Positions 24,356 to 32,221 of a stretch of DNA of 64,000 bases are shown in pieces. A model generated the notes under the pieces. It saw nothing but the letters and a program-made list of their open reading frames with translations. It was not told the DNA's origin and did not search any database. Source of the stretch: CBDCFL01 sp965216135 (GTDB lineage: Bacteria > Pseudomonadota > Alphaproteobacteria > Rhodobacterales > Rhodobacteraceae); assembly GCA_965216135.1 (NCBI GenBank), contig CBDCFL010000022.1:124001-188000 (forward strand), given 5' to 3'. A program made the translations under genes and the position numbers. Numbering within the stretch: the stretch's first letter is position 1; every line of letters begins with the position of its first letter.

Positions 24356-27208
24356 ATGCCCTTCACGCCCACCGATTACCTGCCCTACGATTTCGCCAAT
24401 CGCCGCCACATCGGCCTGTCTCCTGCCGAAATCGATGCGATGCTGGCCACCCTTGGCGTCACCTCGCTGGATGAGCTGATCACCCAGACGATCCCCGATG
24501 ACATCCGCCAGGCCGAGCCGCTCGATTGGGGGCGCACCAAATCGGAACGGGGTTTTCTGCATGAAATGCGTAACGTGGCGCAGATGAACAAGGTCTTCAC
24601 CTCGATGATCGGGCAGGGCTATCATGGCACCGTCACGCCGCCGGCGATCCAGCGCAATATCCTGGAAAACCCGGCCTGGTACACAGCCTATACCCCCTAT
24701 CAGCCAGAGATTAGCCAGGGCCGGCTCGAGGCATTGCTGAATTATCAGACGATGGTCACCGATCTGACGGGGTTGGACGTGGCCAACGCCTCGCTGCTGG
24801 ACGAAGCCACCGCCGCGGCCGAGGCCATGACCATGGCCGAGCGGGTCTCAAAATCGAAGTCAAAGGCATACTTTATCGACGAAAACTGCCACCCGCAGAA
24901 TATCGCGGTGATGCAGACCCGAGCCGCACCGCTGGGCATCGAATGCATCGTCGGCGCTCCGGAAGACATGGATGCCCAAGCCGTCTTTGGCGCGATATTC
25001 CAGTATCCAGGCACTTACGGACACCTAATAGATTTTGCCCCTTACATCGAAAAACTGCATGAAAACAAGGCCATCGGCATCGTCATCGCCGATCCGCTGG
25101 CCCTGACCCTGCTGAAAGAACCCGGTGCCATGGGTGCCGATATTGCCGTCGGCTCGACCCAGCGCTTCGGCGTGCCGATGGGATATGGCGGCCCGTCAGC
25201 GGCCTATATGGCGTGCAAAGATGGCCATAAACGCAACATGCCGGGCAGGATTGTCGGCGTCTCGATCGACGCACGCGGCAACAAGGCGTATCGGCTTTCC
25301 CTGCAAACCCGCGAACAGCATATTAGGCGCGAAAAAGCCACGTCGAACGTCTGCACGGCACAGGCGCTGTTGGCGGTCATGGCGGGTTTTTATGCGGTGT
25401 TCCACGGCCCTGAGGGGCTGAAGGCCATCGCCCAGCGCATCCACCGCAAAACCGACCGTCTGGCGCGCGGTTTGGAGGCCGGCGGTTACAAAGTCGAGCC
25501 GGAGTTTTTCTTCGATACCATCACCGTCGATGTTGGCGCGATGCAGGCGGTGATCTACCGCGCCGCTCAGGGCGAAGAGATCAACCTGCGCAAGATTTGT
25601 GATACCAAACTGGGCATGACCGTCGATGAAACCTGCCGCCCGGCAACGCTGGAAGTTGTCTGGCGCGCCTTCGGTCTGACGTTCAGCCGCGATGACTTCC
25701 CCGCCGATTATCACCGCGTCGATCCGGCGCTGGTGCGCGAGACAAGCTATCTCGATCACCCGATCTTTCAGATGAACCGGGCCGAAACCGAAATGATGCG
25801 CTATATGCGCCGTCTGGCCGACCGTGATCTGGCGCTCGACCGGGCGATGATCCCGCTTGGGTCGTGCACGATGAAGCTGAACGCAGCCGCCGAGATGATC
25901 CCGATCACCTGGCACGAATTTGCGCATGTGCATCCCTTCGCACCCGCCGATCAGACCAAAGGCTACAAGTTCATGCTCGACGATCTGACCGACAAGCTCT
26001 GCCAGATCACCGGCTATGACGGCTTTTCGATGCAACCCAATTCCGGCGCACAGGGGGAATATGCTGGCCTGCTAACGATCTCGGCCTGGCACAGAGCCAA
26101 TGGCGACGATCACCGCAATGTCTGCCTGATCCCGATTTCCGCCCATGGCACCAACCCGGCCAGCGCCCAGATGGCGGGCATGAAAGTGGTCGTGGTGAAA
26201 TCGGCCGAAAACGGTGACATCGACCTCGACGACTTCCGCGCCAAAGCGGCCGAGGCAGGCGACAGACTCGCCGCCTGCATGATCACCTATCCCTCGACCC
26301 ACGGCGTGTTTGAAACGAACGTGAAAGAGGTCTGCAAGGTCACGCATGACCATGGCGGGCAGGTTTATATCGATGGGGCCAACATGAACGCCATGGTGGG
26401 CCTCAGCCGCCCCGGCGATTTGGGCGGCGATGTTTCCCACCTGAACCTACACAAGACGTTCTGCATCCCCCACGGTGGCGGTGGCCCCGGCATGGGCCCG
26501 ATTGGGGTCAAGGCGCATCTGGAACCACACCTGCCCGGCCACCCCGAAACCGGCGGCGAGCAGGGGCCGGTGTCAGCAGCGCCTTACGGGTCTGCGAGCA
26601 TCCTGCCGATCTCGTGGGCCTATTGCCTGATGATGGGCGGCTCCGGCCTGACCCAGGCCACCAAGGTCGCAATCCTGAACGCCAATTACATCGCCAAGCG
26701 GCTGGACGGGGCCTACAAGGTTTTGTTCACCGGCCAGAACGGTCGCGTGGCTCATGAATGCATTCTCGACACGCGGCCCTTTGATGAAAGCGCGCATGTG
26801 ACTGTGGACGACATCGCCAAACGTTTGATCGATAACGGTTTTCATGCCCCGACGATGAGCTGGCCTGTGGCGGGCACGCTAATGGTCGAACCCACCGAAA
26901 GCGAATCCAAGGCCGAGCTCGATCGCTTTTGCGACGCCATGCTCGACATCCGCGCCGAGATCAAGGCGATCGAGACGGGTGAAATGGACGCTGTTAACAA
27001 CCCGATGAAAAACGCCCCGCACACGGTCGAAGACCTGGTCGGCGACTGGGACCGCCCCTATTCGCGCGAACAGGCCTGCTATCCGGCAGGTGCCTTCCGC
27101 GTCGACAAATACTGGGCCCCGGTCAACCGCGTCGACAACGTCTTTGGCGACCGCAATTTGGTGTGCACTTGTCCACCGCTAGAGGAGTATCTGGAGGCGG
27201 CGGAGTAA
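24356..27208 (+). CDS. gcvP: Glycine dehydrogenase (decarboxylating), P protein
   Basis: 950 aa single-chain P protein, equal to fused alpha and beta halves. It decarboxylates glycine and loads the methylamine on lipoyl-GcvH. The PLP lysine is Lys700 in HLNLHKTFCIPHGGGGPG. Other hallmarks: RHIGLSPAEIDAML at the N-terminus, GYHGTVTPPAIQRNILENPAWYTAYTPYQ-type opening region around residues 85-115, and GSCTMKLNAAAEMIP at about 503. Length is normal. Read with gcvT and gcvH under riboswitch control; the L protein is not in the window. Confidence 0.97.
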   Translation: MPFTPTDYLPYDFANRRHIGLSPAEIDAMLATLGVTSLDELITQTIPDDIRQAEPLDWGRTKSERGFLHEMRNVAQMNKVFTSMIGQGYHGTVTPPAIQRNILENPAWYTAYTPYQPEISQGRLEALLNYQTMVTDLTGLDVANASLLDEATAAAEAMTMAERVSKSKSKAYFIDENCHPQNIAVMQTRAAPLGIECIVGAPEDMDAQAVFGAIFQYPGTYGHLIDFAPYIEKLHENKAIGIVIADPLALTLLKEPGAMGADIAVGSTQRFGVPMGYGGPSAAYMACKDGHKRNMPGRIVGVSIDARGNKAYRLSLQTREQHIRREKATSNVCTAQALLAVMAGFYAVFHGPEGLKAIAQRIHRKTDRLARGLEAGGYKVEPEFFFDTITVDVGAMQAVIYRAAQGEEINLRKICDTKLGMTVDETCRPATLEVVWRAFGLTFSRDDFPADYHRVDPALVRETSYLDHPIFQMNRAETEMMRYMRRLADRDLALDRAMIPLGSCTMKLNAAAEMIPITWHEFAHVHPFAPADQTKGYKFMLDDLTDKLCQITGYDGFSMQPNSGAQGEYAGLLTISAWHRANGDDHRNVCLIPISAHGTNPASAQMAGMKVVVVKSAENGDIDLDDFRAKAAEAGDRLAACMITYPSTHGVFETNVKEVCKVTHDHGGQVYIDGANMNAMVGLSRPGDLGGDVSHLNLHKTFCIPHGGGGPGMGPIGVKAHLEPHLPGHPETGGEQGPVSAAPYGSASILPISWAYCLMMGGSGLTQATKVAILNANYIAKRLDGAYKVLFTGQNGRVAHECILDTRPFDESAHVTVDDIAKRLIDNGFHAPTMSWPVAGTLMVEPTESESKAELDRFCDAMLDIRAEIKAIETGEMDAVNNPMKNAPHTVEDLVGDWDRPYSREQACYPAGAFRVDKYWAPVNRVDNVFGDRNLVCTCPPLEEYLEAAE

Positions 27209-27274
27209 GGGGTGGACGTGCGAACGGCAGACAAGCGGCACGAAGCGGCAATTCGGCAAATTTCTGCCTGGATG

Positions 27275-27886
27275 TCAGAAAGCTGTTTTGGTCCGCACTC
27301 GCTTTCCGTTCAGCTGAGAAATTGCCACGTCCGCCGCAGCTCTTAGCGTTGCGCCGTCAACGCGGGATCGGATCATGACAAACATGCCGATCAACGTGGT
27401 CGCCAGGGATGCGGACCAAGTCTTGGTGTCAATGTCCGCCGGCAGTTCACCTTTGCGAACCGCGGCCTCCAGCGCATGCGCAAATGACGATCTGATCATC
27501 ATGAAATATTCATCTACGAATTTGTGGACAACGGCGTCGTGATGTGCGGTTTCTGAGGCCGCGTTGCACAGCATACAGCCTTTTTCGGGCCCCTTGCGTC
27601 TAGCAGCGCCGGCAAACCGTTCCAGCGTCTCAAAGACCGCCTGAACACCCGCATTATCCACATTCAATACGGCGAATCGCTGCGGGATTTCCTGGGACAG
27701 GTATCGCTCCAGGGCGGCGTAATACAGGTTCTGTTTGCTGCCAAATTCGGCATAGACGCTCTTGCGGTTGATCCCCATCGCGTCAACCAAAACTTGCGTC
27801 GACACGCCGTCGTAGCCATGCAGCCAGAACAGCTGCATGGCCTTTTCGAGCACGTCGCCGCGGCGATATTCTTTGTTTCGTCCCAA
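27275..27886 (-). CDS. TetR-family transcriptional regulator
   Basis: 203 aa. The N-terminal helix-turn-helix has VLEKAMQLFWLHGYDGVSTQ and the recognition segment MGINRKSVYAEFGSKQNLYYAAL, the TetR consensus. The ligand-binding domain from residue 60 has a Cys-containing segment GCMLCNAASETAHHD, as in several regulators of short-chain dehydrogenase or reductase genes. It follows the truncated metallo-hydrolase gene by 39 nt on the same strand and is probably co-transcribed with it. Target unknown. Confidence 0.9.
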   Translation of the reverse strand: MGRNKEYRRGDVLEKAMQLFWLHGYDGVSTQVLVDAMGINRKSVYAEFGSKQNLYYAALERYLSQEIPQRFAVLNVDNAGVQAVFETLERFAGAARRKGPEKGCMLCNAASETAHHDAVVHKFVDEYFMMIRSSFAHALEAAVRKGELPADIDTKTWSASLATTLIGMFVMIRSRVDGATLRAAADVAISQLNGKRVRTKTAF

Positions 27887-27927
27887 GATGCAATCACTAG
27901 GCCAAGTGGGCCTTACCGGGGGTTATT

Positions 27928-28488
27928 TCATAGATCCGTCACGTAAGCCTCGACCTGGGTTCTGATCCCCTGGTGCAATCCTACGTGACCATCTGCCATG
28001 CGTTCGAACGGGTAATCCAGAACTTTTGCCACGCTCGGCCCGATCTGGTCATAATCATCCGCAGTCGGCTTGGGAATTTCGCTCACGTGATCGCCACGAC
28101 CGACGATCGCATCGCCGCTGAACAAGGTGTTGTTCCATATATACATCGCGCTGCCATCGGTGTGGCCGGGCGTGTTAACTGCGCGAATAGTGACGCCGTC
28201 GATCTCAATTTCCTGCCCATCGACAATTTCTATGACGGTCTTGGGCGTCGGCGGCGACGGGGCCATCATTTTGGTCGACATACGCGCCATCCACCCCCTT
28301 GGCTCCACTTGCCCCCTTAGCAAAGCCTCCTCACCGGTGCCGATATAGACCGGCGCATCGGGAAAGGCCGATAATCCACCGGTGTGGTCAAAGTGGCCAT
28401 GGGTGATCAGGACGGCTAGGACTTTTCGCTCGCCGATCTTGTCCAGTATCTGCGTGGCACTTTCGTCCCAGCCAGCGTCGACCAGCAC
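27928..28488 (-). pseudogene. MBL-fold metallo-hydrolase lacking its N-terminus
   Basis: 186 residues of a metallo-beta-lactamase-fold hydrolase. The metal motif THGHFDHTGG, the GHTDGSAMY His ligand, and SGDAIVGRGD are all present. The frame can be read only a little further upstream (PTTSGVVLVDAG) before a stop at about 28521-28523. Normally a strand-turn-strand of 25-40 residues precedes VLVDAG. The sequence beyond that point is a 44 bp tandem duplication, so the 5' end was probably lost in a rearrangement. A GTG at 28488 could start a shortened protein, but loss of the first strands should destabilise the fold. Confidence 0.6.
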
Positions 28489-28531
28489 AACACCGGATGT
28501 CGTCGGTATGCTCCCGAATTAAGTAATCGAT

Positions 28532-28619
28532 CAGTTACCTATTAGCACCAGCATTTGATCAATGCAAGCCCGTGTCAGTTACCTATTAGCACCAGCATTT
28601 GATCAATGCAAGCCCGTGT
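28532..28619. repeat. Tandem duplication, 44 bp unit x 2
   Basis: The unit CAGTTACCTATTAGCACCAG... ending AAGCCCGTGT occurs at 28532-28575 and again, base for base, at 28576-28619. It lies between the broken MBL gene and the divergent NAD(P)-binding gene. Both units contain TTGATCAA and a GTTACC/GGTAAC-like element; CAGTTACC resembles the sequence GTAACTGAC at 28660-28668 on the same strand. It may contain duplicated regulator sites. Confidence 0.85.
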
Positions 28620-28726
28620 GTGCCAAATCGGTGCAACGTCTTGCTCGCGACGATCAATAGTAACTGACAATCGCTTTCCAATGTGGTGCAGTGGTCCGAC
28701 ACTTACGCAGAACGTGGGGTTCAGGG

Positions 28727-29389
28727 ATGAAATATAACAGTATTCTGGTTCTCGGCGGGTCAGGTGAGACCGGCAAATGGGTGCTTCAATTGGCGATCGA
28801 GCGCGGCCATCGCTTAACCGCACTTGTCCGCTCAAAGGAAAATATTGACCAACGCGATGGGCTTGAGCTCGTCCAGGGTGATGTGCTGGATGCGGCAGCG
28901 CTTGAGCGGGTCGTGGAGGGGAAAAGCGCGGTCATTTCCTGTCTGGGAATTCGGCGCAAGACTGCATCAAATCCGTGGTCACCGCTGTTATCGGCAGTCG
29001 ATTTCACCGAACGCAGTGCTCAAAACATCGCAAAGGCCATGAAAAAGCACGATGTTTCGCGTCTTATCGCGATCAGTGCTGCTGGTGCGGGTGACAGCCA
29101 CGACCATGTTGGCGCTATTGTCGGCCTGATGATCCGAAACAGCAATCTGGCGATAACCCTGCGCGATTCTAGCCGGATGGAAGAGATCTATGAGAAAAGT
29201 GGGCTTGACAGCATGGTCGTTCGACCTGCGCGTTTGGTGGATGGGCCGCCAACCGATCGGGCAGGACTTCTTGCACAGGCCGGTGTCCTTGCCAAGATTT
29301 CAAGAAGCGATGTCGCCGGTTGGATGCTGGATGCGCTTGAGCGGCCAGAGCCATTTGAGAGCCGCTCTGAGATGATCGGGTGGCGGTGA
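28727..29389 (+). CDS. NAD(P)-binding Rossmann protein (NmrA/SDR-like)
   Basis: 220 aa atypical short-chain dehydrogenase. Dinucleotide motif ILVLGGSGETGKWVLQLAIERGH at the N-terminus, acidic/basic switch LTALVRSKENI (suggesting NADP), VVEGKSAVISCLG, then KKHDVSRLIAISAAGAGDS. The catalytic Tyr-x-x-x-Lys of classical SDRs is not seen, as in NmrA-like and flavin reductase-like members. The start is the ATG at 28727 after GGGGTTCAGGG; a codon 36 nt upstream has no RBS. It is divergent from the MBL-TetR pair, which may regulate it. Substrate unknown. Confidence 0.82.
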   Translation: MKYNSILVLGGSGETGKWVLQLAIERGHRLTALVRSKENIDQRDGLELVQGDVLDAAALERVVEGKSAVISCLGIRRKTASNPWSPLLSAVDFTERSAQNIAKAMKKHDVSRLIAISAAGAGDSHDHVGAIVGLMIRNSNLAITLRDSSRMEEIYEKSGLDSMVVRPARLVDGPPTDRAGLLAQAGVLAKISRSDVAGWMLDALERPEPFESRSEMIGWR

Positions 29390-29554
29390 GGCGGACAATC
29401 GCTGTGGCGCTGGTGAATTTTCTGGGCGCAGCACAGCGCAATCCATCGACCGGCGGCAGAAGAAGAAGAAATTTAGCGAAATGCGGCGCGAGTATTTGTT
29501 GAACAATGAAATAAGCGTCTTTCGCATAAGGGCAACTCGTGGCTAATTGGGCGG

Positions 29555-30481
29555 ATGATTGATCGCGACCACATAAACGCCGCTTATGGTCGCATTTCAG
29601 ATCGGCTGCGACAGACGCCGGTTGTCGATCTGGAGCCTGGTGCTTTATGCGACCGCGCACTCTCGCTGAAATTGGAATTGTTCCAGCACACCGGCTCGTT
29701 CAAAACCCGCGGCGCGTTCAACGCGCTGTTGTCGGCAGAGCTGACCGAGGCGGGCGTGGTCGGCTATTCGGGCGGCAATCATGGCGCGGCGCTGGCCAAC
29801 GCGGCGACCAACCTGGGGGTCAAATCGACGATATTCGCGCCCGATTGGTCGGGCGAAGTCAAGATCGAACGCATGCGCAATTTCGGCGCCAAGGTCGTGG
29901 TCTGCGCCGATCCCACGGCGGTCATACTTGAAAAATTCCACGCCTTTGCCGCCGAGACCGGCGCGATGGCGGTGCATCCGTTTGATGACGCCCGCGTGCT
30001 GGCCGGGCAAGGAACACTTGGCCTTGAGATCGAACGCGACAGGCCACAGCTCGACACGCTCATGGTCTCGGTCGGCGGCGGCGGGCTGATCGGCGGCATC
30101 ACCGCCTGGTATCAGGACCACATCTCGATCGTGGCGGTCGAAACGGAGGGCACTGCGTCCCTGCAAAACGCCTTTTCCGACGATCCCGAGCAGGAAATCT
30201 CACCGGCCGGCATCTCTGCCAGCGCGCTTGGCGGCACCAAAATAGGCACGCTGTCGCGCGAAATATTGGGGCGCTGGCGGCCGGTCTCGGTTGTCGTCAC
30301 TGACGACGATGTGTTCGAGGCAGGCAGGCGGCTCTGGTCTGCGGCGCGCGTTCTTGGCGAACCAGGCGCGGCGACGGCACTCGCGGCGCTGACCTCAGGC
30401 AAATACCAACCCGCGCCGGACGAGCGGGTTGGCGTACTGGTGTGTGGTGGCAATGCCGATCCGGGCTGGTTTCAATCCTGA
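29555..30481 (+). CDS. PLP-dependent serine/threonine dehydratase
   Basis: 308 aa fold-type II PLP enzyme. The Schiff-base lysine lies in the consensus TGSFKTRGAFNAL (about residue 50), the phosphate-binding/asparagine loop is SGGNHGAALA, and the glycine-rich PLP phosphate loop is SVGGGGLIGG. It has no C-terminal ACT domain, so it resembles the catabolic or biosynthetic short form rather than allosteric IlvA. It deaminates L-threonine or L-serine; hydroxyaspartate racemase/dehydratase is an alternative in this family. The start ATG is at 29555. It converges on the TPR gene with a 3 nt gap. Confidence 0.87.
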   Translation: MIDRDHINAAYGRISDRLRQTPVVDLEPGALCDRALSLKLELFQHTGSFKTRGAFNALLSAELTEAGVVGYSGGNHGAALANAATNLGVKSTIFAPDWSGEVKIERMRNFGAKVVVCADPTAVILEKFHAFAAETGAMAVHPFDDARVLAGQGTLGLEIERDRPQLDTLMVSVGGGGLIGGITAWYQDHISIVAVETEGTASLQNAFSDDPEQEISPAGISASALGGTKIGTLSREILGRWRPVSVVVTDDDVFEAGRRLWSAARVLGEPGAATALAALTSGKYQPAPDERVGVLVCGGNADPGWFQS

Positions 30482-30484
30482 CCC

Positions 30485-30964
30485 TTAGCTGCTGCCCTGA
30501 TAGGCGGCAATATCGCCTTTGAGGTCGAGATATTCCTCGCAATTCGCGCCGCATATCTGCAGCAGCCGCGCCAGGTTGTTCTGGGCCAGTTCGGGCTGTT
30601 TGAGCAGCAGAAACAATTCGCCCTGATATTCCAACGCACCTTTGTGATTTTTGTTAATTGTCAGCGCATTGGCGTAATAAATCTTGGCATTGTCGTAATC
30701 TCCCAGATTGCGGCTGGCAAATCCCAGCAGGTTATGCGCGTCCGCGTTGCGCATATCCACCTGGATCACGCCGCGCAGCTCCTGGATGGCCGAGGCATAT
30801 TGCCCGGCATTAATGCTGGCATAGGCGGTGCGGATCTGATCGGCGACATTTGGTGAGGCCGACGAACTGGTCGAGCCGCTGCCAACCGCCGATGCCATCG
30901 TTGCACCGCAAAACGCTGCTGCAAACAAACCGGCCCGGATGCTGCGATTTACCAGAATTTTCAT
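30485..30964 (-). CDS. Secreted TPR-repeat protein
   Basis: 159 aa. An N-terminal signal peptide (NRSIRAGLFAAAFCGATMASA, cleavage near residue 26) is followed by a Ser-rich linker. Two or three tetratricopeptide repeats span residues 45-130: IRTAYASINAGQYASAIQEL, AHNLLGFASRNLGDYDNAKI and ALEYQGELFLLLKQPELAQ. A CGANCEEY pair of cysteines lies near the C-terminus. Likely a periplasmic scaffold; partner unknown. Similar short TPR proteins are common in Rhodobacterales. Confidence 0.83.
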   Translation of the reverse strand: MKILVNRSIRAGLFAAAFCGATMASAVGSGSTSSSASPNVADQIRTAYASINAGQYASAIQELRGVIQVDMRNADAHNLLGFASRNLGDYDNAKIYYANALTINKNHKGALEYQGELFLLLKQPELAQNNLARLLQICGANCEEYLDLKGDIAAYQGSS

Positions 30965-31153
30965 CGGCCTTGCCTCTAAAATTTTGTGTCGAATTCACCG
31001 CGACAATACCACGGGTGGATCAGCACTCGGCGTCACGTTCGCGTGACGCTTTGGCATCGCCCGTGAGGCCGCCGGTGGTCGCTCGTTCAACAAGCGTTGC
31101 GCATCGGCTGTCTTGACTTTGCGCCCGTCCGTGCGGCACATTCCGCCCCGTCC

Positions 31154-31229
<76 letters not shown>

Positions 31230-31357
31230 CCCGGTTCAATCTTGCAACATCTGACTGATGGTGCGCGCAATTTAATCTTGCGGCACACACATATCTTGAC
31301 AATTCCGCGACCATTAACGAGGGGTTGTCGGCCTTTGAAAATCGGGGGGCTGCCTGC

Positions 31358-32191
31358 ATGTGCCGGGCGCAGAATTCAGACGATGCCCGGCGCGGATGGA
31401 TCATCCCGATCGGCGGCGGCGAAAAGAAAGTGCGGTCATCTGCCATCCTGACGCGCTTTGTTGAACTTTGCGGCGGTCCTGACGCGCGTATCGCCATTAT
31501 TCCGACCGCATCCCGGCTTGATGACATCGGCCAGCGCTATCAGCTTGTGTTCGCGCAAATGGGCGCGGCCTCGGACATAATCGCCATTGAAACCCGCTCA
31601 GATTGCGACGATGCCGACAATCTGTCGGTTCTTGACAAAGCGACCGGAATTTTCATGACTGGCGGCAATCAGCTGCGGCTTTCGACCATCATCGGCGGCA
31701 CTTCGGTTGCCAAACGCATTCGTAGCGCCAATGCCGCCGGCGCGCCGGTCGCGGGAACTTCGGCAGGTGCGGCATTCGTCTGCGAGCACATGATCGCGGT
31801 TGGCCAGAGCGGGGGCACGCCAAGGCGCGGCAAGGCGACGCTGGCGCCAGGGCTGGGGCTGACCAACCGGGTAATTGTTGATCAGCATTTTCGCGAGCGC
31901 GACCGCCTTGGCCGGCTGCTGACAGGTCTGGCTTACAACCCGTTCGCGGTGGGCATCGGCGTTGACGAAGACACCGCCGCTTTCGTCGGCCCGGACAACG
32001 TGATCGAGGTTTTTGGCAGCGGCGGCCTGACAGTCGTCGATCCGTCTGGCTTGCAGCATTCGTCAATAGCATTTGCGCAGCAGGGAAAACCGATTAGCCT
32101 GATCGGCATCAAGCTGCATATACTGATCGCGGGGGATCGCTATGATCTGTCGGCGCGCGTCGCAAGCGCAGGTGGCCAACAGACCGGCTGA
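31358..32191 (+). CDS. cphB: Cyanophycinase
   Basis: 277 aa peptidase family S51 enzyme that cleaves cyanophycin to beta-Asp-Arg dipeptides. The nucleophilic serine is Ser135 in AGTSAGAAF. Other family blocks are WIIPIGGGEKK, RIAIIPTASR, IFMTGGNQLRLS (the Gln of the active site) and GLGLTNRVIVDQHFRERDRLGRL. I prefer the ATG at 31358 because a GGGGGG stretch lies 8 nt upstream; a TTG at 31325 would add 11 residues. It is encoded 30 nt before the cyanophycin synthetase on the same strand, so synthesis and breakdown are co-encoded. No signal peptide, so an intracellular form. Confidence 0.93.
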   Translation: MCRAQNSDDARRGWIIPIGGGEKKVRSSAILTRFVELCGGPDARIAIIPTASRLDDIGQRYQLVFAQMGAASDIIAIETRSDCDDADNLSVLDKATGIFMTGGNQLRLSTIIGGTSVAKRIRSANAAGAPVAGTSAGAAFVCEHMIAVGQSGGTPRRGKATLAPGLGLTNRVIVDQHFRERDRLGRLLTGLAYNPFAVGIGVDEDTAAFVGPDNVIEVFGSGGLTVVDPSGLQHSSIAFAQQGKPISLIGIKLHILIAGDRYDLSARVASAGGQQTG

Positions 32192-32221
32192 CCGCGACCA
32201 GGCTCTGGGGGGAGATGCACA

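Noticed and set aside
28532..28619. Short CRISPR-like repeats
   Set aside because: Two directly adjacent identical 44 bp units with no spacers; a tandem duplication. The 88 bp pair at 45832-46007 was rejected for the same reason.
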